A stretch of 64,000 nt of DNA from Acaudatibacter sp050729515. GTDB lineage: Bacteria; Pseudomonadota; Alphaproteobacteria; Caulobacterales; Caulobacteraceae. Of this stretch, positions 17,070 through 25,204 are shown in pieces. Under the pieces are notes generated by a model, which did no database searches, was not told the DNA's origin, and was given only the letters and a program-made list of their open reading frames with translations. Location: the NCBI GenBank assembly GCA_050729515.1, contig JBOHLG010000005.1, positions 1 to 64,000 on the forward strand, written 5' to 3'. The position numbers and the translations under genes are program-made. Position 1 is the first letter of the stretch. Every line of letters starts with the position of its first letter.

Positions 17070-18367
17070 AGCCTCACGCCGCCGAGAGCCGGCCCGCCGC
17101 CGAGGCCGCCCTCGTCATCCATCCTGATCTGGGCGGAAGGACCGCGCGGCCGCCGATCGCGCGGCTTTCCGAAGCCCTCGGCCTCGCCCGGGCGGTGGGG
17201 CTAGACGTGCGGCGCGGTCTCGTCGCGCCCGTCCGTGCTCAGGCGCCGGCGACGCTCCTTGGCCGGGGCAAGACCGCCGAGATCGCCGAGATCTGCGCCG
17301 CCGAAAAGATCGCGGTGGTCGTCGTCGACGGCGCTCTTTCTCCGGTGCAGCAGCGCAACCTGGAACGCGCCTGGAAGGCCAAGGTGGTCGACCGCACTGG
17401 CCTCATCCTGGAGATCTTCGGGCGGCGCGCCCGCACCCGCGAGGGACGTCTGCAGGTCGAACTCGCCCGCCTCGCCTACGAGCGCTCGCGCCTGGTGAAG
17501 ACCTGGACCCACCTCGAGCGCCAGCGCGGCGGCTTCGGCTTCCTCGGGGGTCCGGGCGAGACCCAGATCGAGGCCGACCGCCGGCTGATCGGCGAGCGGA
17601 TCAAGCGCCTCAAGACCGAGCTTTCGGAGGTCCGCCGCACGCGTGGCCTGGGACGGCGGGCGCGCCAGAGGGTCCCTTTCCCGACCATCGCCCTGGTGGG
17701 CTACACCAACGCCGGCAAGTCGAGTCTTTTCAATCGGCTCACAGGCGCGGAGGTCGGCGCGGCGAACCTGCTTTTCGCCACGCTCGATCCGACCCTTCGG
17801 CGGCTCGATCTGGCCGACGGTCGCGCCGCGGTGCTCTCCGACACGGTCGGCTTCATTTCCGAATTGCCCCATGAGCTCGTCGAGGCCTTTCGGGCCACGC
17901 TCGAAGAGGTCGAAGCGGCCGATCTCATTTGCCACGTCCGCGACATCTCCGCCCCGGAATCGGAGGCCGAACGGACCGATGTCGAAAAGGTCCTGGACGA
18001 ACTCGGCCTCGGCGAAGGCTCGGGCCGCCGAATCCTCGAGGTCTGGAACAAGATCGACCTGCTTTCCTCCGAGGCGAAGGCAGAGGCCGTCTGCCGCGCC
18101 GCACGGCAAGGCGCTCTCGCCGTCTCGGCGCAAACCGGGGAGGGGATGGAGGCGCTGCGCGCCCGCCTCGCCGAGCTGATCGATCCCGGTCCGGACCTGC
18201 GCATCGAGCTTCCCGCCTCGGATGGCGAGGCGCTCGCCTGGCTCTACCGGCACGGGCGGATCGTCGAGCGCGCGCAAACGGATGAGCGACTCGCCCTCAC
18301 CGTCCGACTGGAGCCCGAGGCCCAGGGCCGCTTCGACCAACTCCGCCCCGGAGCGCGGCGCGCCTGA
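17066..18367 (+). CDS. hflX: Ribosome-associated GTPase HflX
   Basis: 433 residues from TTG 17066, overlapping the hfq stop. N-terminal HflX domain with RTGLILEIFGRRARTREGRLQVELA, a coiled linker with GGFGFLGGPGETQIE, then the G domain: G1 GYTNAGKSSLFN, G3 DTVGFI, G4 NKID. HflX binds the 50S subunit and splits stalled ribosomes after heat stress. A GC-rich hairpin (18373-18390) follows the stop. Confidence 0.96.
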   Translation: MKPHAAESRPAAEAALVIHPDLGGRTARPPIARLSEALGLARAVGLDVRRGLVAPVRAQAPATLLGRGKTAEIAEICAAEKIAVVVVDGALSPVQQRNLERAWKAKVVDRTGLILEIFGRRARTREGRLQVELARLAYERSRLVKTWTHLERQRGGFGFLGGPGETQIEADRRLIGERIKRLKTELSEVRRTRGLGRRARQRVPFPTIALVGYTNAGKSSLFNRLTGAEVGAANLLFATLDPTLRRLDLADGRAAVLSDTVGFISELPHELVEAFRATLEEVEAADLICHVRDISAPESEAERTDVEKVLDELGLGEGSGRRILEVWNKIDLLSSEAKAEAVCRAARQGALAVSAQTGEGMEALRARLAELIDPGPDLRIELPASDGEALAWLYRHGRIVERAQTDERLALTVRLEPEAQGRFDQLRPGARRA

Positions 18368-18372
18368 CGCCT

Positions 18373-18390
18373 CGCGGCTCAAACGCCGCG
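18373..18390 (+). terminator. Candidate hairpin after hflX
   Basis: CGCGGC and GCCGCG form a perfect 6-bp stem with loop TCAAAC, 5 bp after the hflX stop. There is no T-run, so it may act as a weak or Rho-assisted terminator for the long ntr-hfq-hflX gene chain. Confidence 0.3.
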
Positions 18391-18503
18391 GCGATCCTCG
18401 CGAGCGGCCTGGGTGAGGACGGCTGTGCGGGCGGCGGCCCCGGGCGCGATGGCCCAGTCGAAGGCTCAGCCCGATAACTGATCGAAGCCGGAACCGGCCG
18501 CCA

Positions 18504-18818
18504 TCACTTGGCTTTCAGTCCATCCCGCCATTCCATCGCTTCGAGTTCGACGCGAATCGCGTCTTGGACGGGAATCACGGGGCGGGCTTCGAACTCGAAT
18601 GCGGGCAACAACGAGCAAAACTTGTGAACGGTCGTCGGGTCGTCGCAGTCCACCAGCATGTGTCCACCCCATTCACCCACGCGAATGACGAACACTTCAA
18701 TCTTGAAGTTTTCCGGCGCCTTCCATGGACGAAAAACCTCGAGGATCCGCTTCTGGGCATTCTCGTACTCCAAGGCCGATCCTTGCGATCGTTCGAACCA
18801 ACTGATCATGTACTTCAC
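18504..18818 (-). CDS. DUF3303 domain protein
   Basis: 104 residues. MKYMISWFERSQGSALEYENAQKRILEVF, followed by VIRVGEWGGHMLVDCDDPTTVHKF and PVIPVQDAIRVELEA, is the full DUF3303 pattern, a small dimeric ferredoxin-like (Dabb-type) fold of unknown function. Start ATG 18818 has AGGAG upstream. Codon use is less GC-biased than in the neighbours, which fits later acquisition. It stands alone, 133 bp from the next minus-strand gene. Confidence 0.8.
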   Translation of the reverse strand: MKYMISWFERSQGSALEYENAQKRILEVFRPWKAPENFKIEVFVIRVGEWGGHMLVDCDDPTTVHKFCSLLPAFEFEARPVIPVQDAIRVELEAMEWRDGLKAK

Positions 18819-18951
18819 TTGTATTCTCCTTTGTTGAGTTGCAATTCTGGGAACGGTTCCTGTCCGGACCGGCTGACGCGCGAGTGAGGGGCGCGCGCCC
18901 GCTCTGACGAGGTGTTGGCGTTTCCGACCTCGCCGAATTCGGCATTCGAAC

Positions 18952-19746
18952 TCACCCAGATCGGCCGCGGTTCAAGGCGGCGCTGAAGAAGTCGACGGCG
19001 AGCGCATGCGAGCGCTGGGCCGCCTCGGCGTTGTAGGCCATGGCGACCAGGCCGCCCGCGCCGCGGTTTCCGGCCGGATCCTCGACCTGGCGCATCGGCC
19101 CAGGCATATCGAAGCCGTGGCAGACGCTTTCCATCACCTCGATCCGGATCCTGCGGCGATCGGCGGGTGAAAGCGAGGCCACCAGGGCTGGGCCGGCCCC
19201 AGGATCGTTGTCGTAGGAATCGAGCTCGGCGGTGATCAGGAGCATGGGCGCGTCGACCAGATCGCCCAATTCGAAGCCGGGAATGGAGTTGTAGAGATAA
19301 CAGACCGGATAGACTGGCATGATCGCCGCGAACCGGTCGCCGCCGAGGAAGGGATGGTTGCGCGCGCGCGTCGCCGCAAGCATGCAGGCGACCCCGCCGA
19401 ACGAAAATCCCATCACCCCGATCCGAGCCGGGTCGACCTCTGAGCGGCCGGCGAGCCAGGCGCGCGCGCCGTAGAGATCGGCCAGGGTCTCGACCACGCT
19501 CGGCGGGCGGCCGTCGGCGCCGCCGGCGAGGCCCCGCGGCGACCATTGGTCCGGCTCCAGGGTGACAAAGCCCGCCTGGTTCAGAGGCCCTGCGTAGCCG
19601 CCCTCGCGTTCGGTCGGCCCAGCCGAGCCATGCAGAATGATGACCGCGGGGAGCTTCCCCTCACCCTCGGGAACCCGGAGCCGCCCGGCGATGACGAGCG
19701 GCGTCTCATGGAGCGAGGCGAAGGCGACGTAGTGGAGGCTGATCAT
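18952..19746 (-). CDS. Dienelactone hydrolase-like alpha/beta hydrolase
   Basis: 264 residues from ATG 19746; in-frame GTG 19749 and TTG 19764 are alternatives. Motifs: AVIILHGSAGPTE (oxyanion strand), nucleophile elbow GFSFGG (Ser, not Cys), the acid in LITAELDSYDND and the His in VCHGFDMPG. It differs from the Cys-type enzyme at 1727, so this is probably a serine esterase; substrate unknown. It is divergent from the hydrolase gene at 19866, with a 119-bp shared upstream region. Confidence 0.75.
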   Translation of the reverse strand: MISLHYVAFASLHETPLVIAGRLRVPEGEGKLPAVIILHGSAGPTEREGGYAGPLNQAGFVTLEPDQWSPRGLAGGADGRPPSVVETLADLYGARAWLAGRSEVDPARIGVMGFSFGGVACMLAATRARNHPFLGGDRFAAIMPVYPVCYLYNSIPGFELGDLVDAPMLLITAELDSYDNDPGAGPALVASLSPADRRRIRIEVMESVCHGFDMPGPMRQVEDPAGNRGAGGLVAMAYNAEAAQRSHALAVDFFSAALNRGRSG

Positions 19747-19865
19747 CACGCGGCTGGACCACAAATGGATGAGGAACCGTCCGTTTGCTACGATCTGCCA
19801 GCGAAGAGCAAACCCGGCTTGCCGGTCAGCGCCCCGGAGGCGAGACCGAGGGGAGAAATGATCCT

Positions 19866-20765
19866 ATGCCGAGCATCAGCGCCGTCGACGAGAAAACCGG
19901 CCGCAAGTTCTTTCTCGACGATCCGGACGACTTGAAGCCCGGCGAGCCGGTCGCCTTTCTCCTCAACCTGCATGGCGGCGGTTCGCACGGCGTCTGGCAG
20001 CGCCTTTATTTTCCCGCGAACGACTACAAGGAGGCCCACCGCCTCGTCATCGCCACCCCCTCGGCGGCGACCAAGGAGCCGATGCGCCGCTGGATCGCGG
20101 AGGCCGACGACGAGCACCTCGAGAACATCGTCGAATTCGTCTTCGACCGGTACGGTGAGGGCGCCATCGAGAGCTTCTGGCTCGTCGGCCACAGCCAGGG
20201 CGGCATGACGTCGAACCGCCTGCTCGGATCGGACTTCTTCAAGGACCGCGTCGACGGCTGGCTCAGCCTTTCGGGCGGGCGCATCGGCCCGATCGAGATT
20301 CCGCCCTCGTTCTTCGCCAGACCGCCCGGCGCGCCGCCATTGCCGGCGTTTCCGGCCACGGGACCCGGGCCGGGCCGGGCCGTGGCGCCGGACTGCGACA
20401 TCTCCTTCATTTTCGCCACCGGGGAGCACGAGATGCTCCGGCTCCCTGAGACCTCGCCGTGGGCGGAAAAATACGGGGCCGGGCCGCGCGCCCGCCTGCC
20501 CGACGTGGTCGATGCGGAGGGCGGTCAGGTGACCGGCGCCTCGCCGGGGCGGGGACCGGCCTGGGGCCGGCAGGCGCGTCCCGGAACGGCGCAGGTCCAT
20601 GTCTATCCGAACGCCAATGGAGGCTGGGTGATCGCCGACGTCGTGCGCCTCGACAAGGGCCACACCGAGGGCCTCGAGCCGAAGGTGACCGAAGCGCTGA
20701 TCGGAATGATGCTCGCCGGCCCGGGCGGAAAGGCGCGCCGGCGCCGGAAACCCGCAAGCGTCTGA
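19866..20765 (+). CDS. Alpha/beta hydrolase (esterase/PHB-depolymerase-like)
   Basis: 299 residues from ATG 19866, with GGGGAGA about 10 nt upstream. LLNLHGGGSHG provides the oxyanion HGGG motif, and the nucleophile elbow is GHSQGG. The late DKGHTEG supplies a candidate catalytic His. A Pro/Gly-rich linker lies near residues 150-180 and the C-terminus is basic (KARRRRKP). No signal peptide is seen. The architecture resembles polyhydroxybutyrate depolymerase-like or feruloyl-esterase-like proteins; substrate unknown. Confidence 0.7.
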   Translation: MPSISAVDEKTGRKFFLDDPDDLKPGEPVAFLLNLHGGGSHGVWQRLYFPANDYKEAHRLVIATPSAATKEPMRRWIAEADDEHLENIVEFVFDRYGEGAIESFWLVGHSQGGMTSNRLLGSDFFKDRVDGWLSLSGGRIGPIEIPPSFFARPPGAPPLPAFPATGPGPGRAVAPDCDISFIFATGEHEMLRLPETSPWAEKYGAGPRARLPDVVDAEGGQVTGASPGRGPAWGRQARPGTAQVHVYPNANGGWVIADVVRLDKGHTEGLEPKVTEALIGMMLAGPGGKARRRRKPASV

Positions 20766-21031
20766 TTTCAGTGGATCGGATCCCGAACGGATGAGGCGCC
20801 CGCCGTCGGCTACGATCCACCAGCAGTCAAAATCGGTCGCTCGAGTCCCAAGGACAAGGGGTCTTTCCGCACCTACCGCCGCGTCGGGCGGCCAAGGTCC
20901 GGTTCCCAGGCAGAATTGAGGGGCGATATTCGACCTTCAGCGGACATGACGCGGAGCCTGGCCTCACTCCGCGTGACCCGCTTCCCGGCGCCCGTTAGGT
21001 TCATTGCCTGTCGGGGGACCGCGAGGGTGTC
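20766..21031. other. 266-bp intergenic region with one inverted repeat
   Basis: GTGGATCG (20771-20778) and CGATCCAC (20813-20820) are perfect inverted copies 34 nt apart. The same octamer pair forms the outer arms of the palindrome near tam. No tRNA, clear promoter or open frame was recognised in the rest. Confidence 0.4.
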
Positions 21032-21937
21032 ATGAATCGATTGACGGCCTGTATATCCGGGATTCTCATCGCCCTCGCGCTTGCCGTTCAGACCGTCGCG
21101 ACGCCGGCAAACGCCGACAGCGATGCGGCTGTGGCAGGCTGGACGATCGTGCACGGCAAGCAGGCGATGGTTTGCGTGGCATCGGGACCCACCGACGGTC
21201 AAGCGACCCTTAGCCTCGCCGCCGAAGGCCCGATGTTCGTCCTGTTAGTCGGCGCGCCTGACTTTCCGCAAGACAGGGCCAGCCATGGCGCCATTTTGTC
21301 CTTTGATGGCAAGTCGCCTGTGACCTCGCCCGCGCTGGGCGATGGGGGCATGATGGGAATCAGGCTGGGGCGCGGCGATGCCGCGAAGACGACGGCTGAG
21401 GCTTCGAGCGTCTCGGTCACTGTGGATGGCCATACCCATATCTTCAATCTGAGAAACGTCGCGGCGGCCTTGGACGCGGTAGCGCGCTGCGCTGGACAAC
21501 CCACCCTGAGCGAGCAAGTTGACCAGCCGCCCCCGCCCATCGCAGGCGCCGGCCGATGGCGGCTTTTGGTGACCTTACCCGGCACGCCGGGTCGGGCCTG
21601 CGCGGCGCGGGTCGCGGGGGATCAGATCGATACCCTTATGCTGCTGAACAATGCTGGCGACTTGGTTCTCATCGGGGGCCACAGCAATTGGGCGACATGG
21701 GGCGGCGACGTTCGATTGCAATTGGCGATAGACGGGTCGCCGCCGATTAATTTGACGGCCGCCACGGCCGACAACCTGATCCTAACTCTGGTGAAGGACC
21801 CGGCGCTGCTGGCGAGGCTTCGACGCGCGCGAACCCTGGACTGGACCATCCCCACCGGTCACGTTCGCGGCGATGTGGCTGGATTAGGCGTGGCGCTGGA
21901 CGCGATCAAAGCATGTCGGGCGCAGGCACAGAAGTGA
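21032..21937 (+). CDS. Secreted protein with two similar halves, unknown function
   Basis: 301 residues. A signal peptide is clear: MNR, a hydrophobic core of about 17 residues, and a likely cut after ANA. The mature protein has two halves of about 120-130 residues. Each begins with a W-x-I/L-containing strand and an early Cys, and ends with closely similar helices: AAALDAVARCAGQ near residue 145-157 and GVALDAIKACRAQ near 286-298. A Pro-rich linker (DQPPPPIAG) separates them. This suggests an internal duplication with one conserved Cys pair per half, probably a periplasmic protein. No family was recognised. Confidence 0.7.
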   Translation: MNRLTACISGILIALALAVQTVATPANADSDAAVAGWTIVHGKQAMVCVASGPTDGQATLSLAAEGPMFVLLVGAPDFPQDRASHGAILSFDGKSPVTSPALGDGGMMGIRLGRGDAAKTTAEASSVSVTVDGHTHIFNLRNVAAALDAVARCAGQPTLSEQVDQPPPPIAGAGRWRLLVTLPGTPGRACAARVAGDQIDTLMLLNNAGDLVLIGGHSNWATWGGDVRLQLAIDGSPPINLTAATADNLILTLVKDPALLARLRRARTLDWTIPTGHVRGDVAGLGVALDAIKACRAQAQK

Positions 21938-21943
21938 TCCGAA

Positions 21944-22044
21944 TGACCGCTGCCCACCCACAGCGGCGGTTCGGAGCGTCTGGTTCTGAGCCGCGCGCCT
22001 CAACGTCAGCTTTAAGGCCGTGGGCCAGCGGCAAGGTTCGACCC
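21944..22044. repeat. 101-bp direct repeat, copy 1 (3' side of GNAT gene)
   Basis: Matches 22849-22949 over 101 bp with two mismatches near the start. Immediately after it, AAAGCTGACG (22045-22054) pairs with CGTCAGCTTT (22004-22013). Outer ends AATGACCG (21942-21949) and CGGTCATT (22053-22060) are also inverted copies, so copy 1 forms a 119-bp palindromic element that runs into the stop codon of the GNAT gene. Confidence 0.85.
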
Positions 22045-22055
22045 AAAGCTGACGG

Positions 22056-22826
22056 TCATTTGGGCAACGGAGCTTTGAGCTTCCACTGACGCCTGGTCGC
22101 AAGCAGCTCGAAGCCCAAGCGCTCCAAAGTAGGCCTGCTCGTCTCCCAAGCGTTGACGAGGAGGTACCGCGCTCCCCGCCGGGCGGCTTCGGCGGCGCGC
22201 TCGGCGACGATGGCGCGGAAGAGGCCCGTTCCTCGATATTGCGGGATGACGCCTCCATCATTGAGGCCGGCGAAGAGACCGTCCCTCGGCGCCTCCAGTC
22301 GGCCGGTCGCGACAGCCTCACCGTCAACGTAAGCTAGGTAGAGCACCATCGCCGGATCGGACAGGCGCGGCAGATAGAAGTCTATCGTCGCCCATTCCTG
22401 ATCGCCAAACGCGTTGCGCAACACGGCGGCGTAACTGGCTAGATCTTCCTCCGTGCGGACCTGGCGGAAGTCCACGCCTGGCGGCCGCTCTAGGCTCGCG
22501 GCGGCCGACGCCTCAAGCGCCAGCAACTTCTCCATGCCTTGGTCCTCGAATCCCGCATCTGCGAGCACGCGCTCCAGGCCTGCGGGGCGATCGTGATCGT
22601 AGACCTGCCACAGAAGGTCGCCGCCGACCGAATGCAGGTGCGCCACCTCGCGCGCAACGATCGCCTCCATCCGATCGGGGAGGAAGTCCCAGCATCCTAT
22701 GAAGTTGTGGCCGCCTTGCGTGGTGCGAAGGACGCCGGCGACCCAAACCCGCTCGATCCCGACAACAGCGCGCCGATCGGCACGCAGTGTCCTGTCGAAC
22801 AGCTCTCGGACGGCGACAATGTCCAT
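22056..22826 (-). CDS. GNAT-family N-acetyltransferase
   Basis: 256 residues from ATG 22826 (MDIVAVRELFDRTLRADR). The frame is open upstream to 22862, but those codons lie in the direct repeat, so the internal start is preferred. The C-terminal half has the GNAT acetyl-CoA signature GVIPQYRGTGLFRAIVAERAA and NAWETSRPTLERLGFELL. The N-terminal half resembles a degenerate second GNAT domain. Substrate unknown. The gene is bracketed by 101-bp direct repeats, so the whole 905-bp unit looks like a cassette. Confidence 0.8.
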   Translation of the reverse strand: MDIVAVRELFDRTLRADRRAVVGIERVWVAGVLRTTQGGHNFIGCWDFLPDRMEAIVAREVAHLHSVGGDLLWQVYDHDRPAGLERVLADAGFEDQGMEKLLALEASAAASLERPPGVDFRQVRTEEDLASYAAVLRNAFGDQEWATIDFYLPRLSDPAMVLYLAYVDGEAVATGRLEAPRDGLFAGLNDGGVIPQYRGTGLFRAIVAERAAEAARRGARYLLVNAWETSRPTLERLGFELLATRRQWKLKAPLPK

Positions 22827-22848
22827 CGGCCTGAGTTTAATCCCGCCG

Positions 22849-22949
22849 TGACCGCTTTCCACCCACAGCGGCGGTTCGGAGCGTCTGGTTCTGAGCCGCG
22901 CGCCTCAACGTCAGCTTTAAGGCCGTGGGCCAGCGGCAAGGTTCGACCC
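22849..22949. repeat. 101-bp direct repeat, copy 2 (5' side of GNAT gene)
   Basis: Second copy, exactly 905 bp from copy 1. The inverted arm AAAGCTGACG that follows copy 1 is absent here; instead a 29-bp piece of the repeat is duplicated just downstream. Confidence 0.85.
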
Positions 22950-22954
22950 CTAGC

Positions 22955-22983
22955 GGCCGTGGGCCAGCGGCAAGGTTCGACCC
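22955..22983. repeat. 29-bp partial copy of the direct repeat
   Basis: The last 29 bp of copy 2 (22921-22949, from GGCCGTGGGCC to TTCGACCC) recur exactly here after a 5-bp spacer, indicating a small tandem duplication at this boundary. Confidence 0.85.
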
Positions 22984-23037
22984 ATTGCGGGATCTCGGAG
23001 AGTCGGCTTTCAGGCGCCGAGTTGGCGCGCGTAATCT

Positions 23038-23697
23038 TCACGCCGGGATCGTCGCCTTGATGTGTCGGCGGTAGGCTTTGTTCAGCTCGTTCCACCGCTC
23101 CTGACGGCGAAGGCCCTGCTTGATGCGGTCAAGCTGCTCAGGCGAGAAGCCGTAATCCATTAGGACGGCCGTCTTCGCCCAGTCCTGGATGATGGCGCTC
23201 ATCTCCGTGGCCGGCAGGCGCGACCCGGCCCGCACATCGTCCAGATAGTCCGCGAGATCTTCCCAGAACGAGTGCCAGCCGCCGACGAAGCCCGGCTTCC
23301 ACGGTGTTCCGGGGCCTCCCGGCAGATCGCCGCCGAGGTCATCGGGCGTCTCCGCGTAGACGCCGCCGGGCGGGAAGTGCTGGACGAATCTCATCCGCGT
23401 TCCGCCCGTGACCTGGGTCAGCTCGTATTCGAAATAGCCGCCAGAGCCAGGGTTGCCGGCGCCGTCGCCGAAGCGGATGAAGTGTGGCGCCTCGATCGCC
23501 TCGATCATGCCCTCGAACCCGTCGCCGAACCAATAGGCGCCGCCGACCCGCGCGTCGAGCCGGCCCGGTATGAACCAGGCGCGAAACTCATCCGGATCGG
23601 TGATCGCACGCCAGACGCGCTCGATGGGGTGCGGATAGGTGCGCACGTACTCGATGGTCCAACGGTCGATGAAACGCGCCAGCCCGGCTTCGGCCAT
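23038..23697 (-). CDS. SRPBCC (AHSA1-type) domain protein
   Basis: 219 residues from ATG 23697, 2 nt after the stop of the ArsR gene. The pattern YVRTYPHPIERVWRAITDPDEFRAWF is the start of AHSA1/START-like domains, followed by GTRMRFVQHF and GWHSFWEDLADYL. Such proteins are often cotranscribed with an ArsR regulator and bind hydrophobic ligands or interact with other proteins; the ligand is unknown. The extra C-terminal helical region (about 150-219) is longer than a minimal domain. Confidence 0.82.
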   Translation of the reverse strand: MAEAGLARFIDRWTIEYVRTYPHPIERVWRAITDPDEFRAWFIPGRLDARVGGAYWFGDGFEGMIEAIEAPHFIRFGDGAGNPGSGGYFEYELTQVTGGTRMRFVQHFPPGGVYAETPDDLGGDLPGGPGTPWKPGFVGGWHSFWEDLADYLDDVRAGSRLPATEMSAIIQDWAKTAVLMDYGFSPEQLDRIKQGLRRQERWNELNKAYRRHIKATIPA

Positions 23698-23699
23698 CG

Positions 23700-24014
23700 T
23701 CAGTCTCCTCGCTCCTTCATTGCATCTAGATGGGCGGCGAGGCGGTCGAAGCGCGCCTTCGCCACGTCCAGTTGGGCGTCCATCCACTGGCGCACCTCCT
23801 CAAGCCGCGCCGGCTCAAGGCTATAGAGGCGCGAGGTCGCTTGCCGCCGGTAGGAAACGAGGCCGCTCTCGCGCAGCACCTTGAGGTGGCGCGAGACCGA
23901 GGGACCCGCGATGTCGAAGCGTCCCGCGATGTCGCCGGCGTTGCGGTCGCCGGCCGCCAGCATGGCGACGATCTCGCGCCGGGTCGGGTCCGCCAGGGCC
24001 TCGAACACGTCCAT
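23700..24014 (-). CDS. ArsR-family transcriptional regulator
   Basis: 104 residues from ATG 24014 (MDVFEALADPTRREIVAML), the usual start for this type. Winged helix: recognition helix GPSVSRHLKVLRESGLV followed by wing YRRQATSRLYSL. The metal-binding ELCVCDL motif of ArsR/SmtB is absent (here DIAGRFDIAG), so it belongs to the SRPBCC-linked subgroup and probably does not sense metal ions. It directly precedes and likely controls its own operon with the SRPBCC gene. Confidence 0.88.
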   Translation of the reverse strand: MDVFEALADPTRREIVAMLAAGDRNAGDIAGRFDIAGPSVSRHLKVLRESGLVSYRRQATSRLYSLEPARLEEVRQWMDAQLDVAKARFDRLAAHLDAMKERGD

Positions 24015-24122
24015 AACCGCCAACTTAGCGTATCTGCTATTTAGATGTAAAGCTAAGGACGGCTCGCCACCCAACTCTGAAGCTCGGAACGTCCGGTTGC
24101 GGAGTCCGTTGGATTGGCACCC

Positions 24123-25115
24123 TTACGTCCCCAACCGAACCAGCATCTTGCCGATGTTTTCGCCCTGCATCAGGCCGACCATGGCGTGCGGCGCCTCTTC
24201 TATGCCCTCGAGGATCGTCTCCTTCCACTTGATCTTGCCGGCCTTCAGCCATTCGCGCATGTCCTTCTGGAATTGCGGCTGAAGGGGCATGAAATCGGTG
24301 GCGACGAAGCCGCGGATGGTGACGCGGCGATAGATGATGTTCGAGAGATTGCGGACCATCGTGCGCGCGCCGGGCTCGTTGTAGCCGGAGATCATGCCGC
24401 ACGCCGCGACCCGGCCGAGGGTGTTCATGCTGGCCAGAGCGGCGTCCAGATGATCGCCACCGACATTGTCGAAATAGACATCGATGCCCTTGGGCGCGGA
24501 ATCCCGGACGCCCTGGCGGATCGGCGTCGTCTTGTAGTTGATCACCGCGTCGAGACCGACTTCGTCGCGCAACCAGGCGGCCTTTTCGTCCGAGCCGGTC
24601 GAGCCGATCACGTAGCAGCCCTTGATCCTGGCGATCTGGGCGGCGATCGAGCCGACTGCGCCGGCCGCGGTGGAGACGAACACCTGCTCGCCGTCCTTCA
24701 GGCTGGCGATGTCGAGAAGGCCGCCGTAGGCGGTGAAGCCGGTCCCGCCGAGCACCGACATGAAGGCGGAAAGGGGAATGCCGGGCTCGGGAACAAGCTT
24801 CCTGAGGCCGCGGCCGTCGGAGATGGCGTATTCGCGAAAACCGAGCTGGTTCTGGACCAGGTCGCCTTCGGCGAAATCGCTGTTCCGCGACTGGGCCACC
24901 CGGCCGAGCGCGCCTCCGGCCATGACCTCGTCGAGCGCGTATCCGGTGGTGAGGCGGGGGCGCATGGCGGGATCGACCGACATGTAGAGTTGCTTGATCA
25001 ACACCTCTCCTTCCCCGATCTCGGGCACGGCGAGCTCGACGAGCTTGAAATCCTCCAGTCGCGGCAGGCCCTCCGGGCGCCTCGCCAGATGAACTTCGCG
25101 GGCCTTTATCGACAT
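24123..25115 (-). CDS. curA: NADP-dependent medium-chain oxidoreductase (CurA/leukotriene B4 dehydrogenase type)
   Basis: 330 residues from ATG 25115. The zinc-free MDR fold is seen: QLYMSVDPAMRPRLT near the N-terminus, the coenzyme motif STAAGAVGSIAAQIARIKG, then GSTGSDEKAAWL and DVYFDNVGGDHLDAAL. The family reduces alkenal/alkenone double bonds, including curcumin in E. coli CurA. It lies alone on the minus strand between the ArsR gene and the GST gene. Confidence 0.88.
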   Translation of the reverse strand: MSIKAREVHLARRPEGLPRLEDFKLVELAVPEIGEGEVLIKQLYMSVDPAMRPRLTTGYALDEVMAGGALGRVAQSRNSDFAEGDLVQNQLGFREYAISDGRGLRKLVPEPGIPLSAFMSVLGGTGFTAYGGLLDIASLKDGEQVFVSTAAGAVGSIAAQIARIKGCYVIGSTGSDEKAAWLRDEVGLDAVINYKTTPIRQGVRDSAPKGIDVYFDNVGGDHLDAALASMNTLGRVAACGMISGYNEPGARTMVRNLSNIIYRRVTIRGFVATDFMPLQPQFQKDMREWLKAGKIKWKETILEGIEEAPHAMVGLMQGENIGKMLVRLGT

Positions 25116-25204
25116 CGATCTCTCACCTTCCTTCGTGGGTGGGCCGGCTCCGGCCGCGCCTCTGATGGCCCGTCGCCGCCGGGCCGCAAATGGCGGCCGC
25201 AGGG

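Noticed and set aside
20766..21031. tRNA or riboswitch in the 266-bp gap
   Set aside because: No cloverleaf or known riboswitch core could be drawn; only one 8-bp inverted pair was seen.
22004..22054. Integron attC site at the GNAT cassette
   Set aside because: A stem is present, but the conserved attC core boxes and an integrase were not seen.
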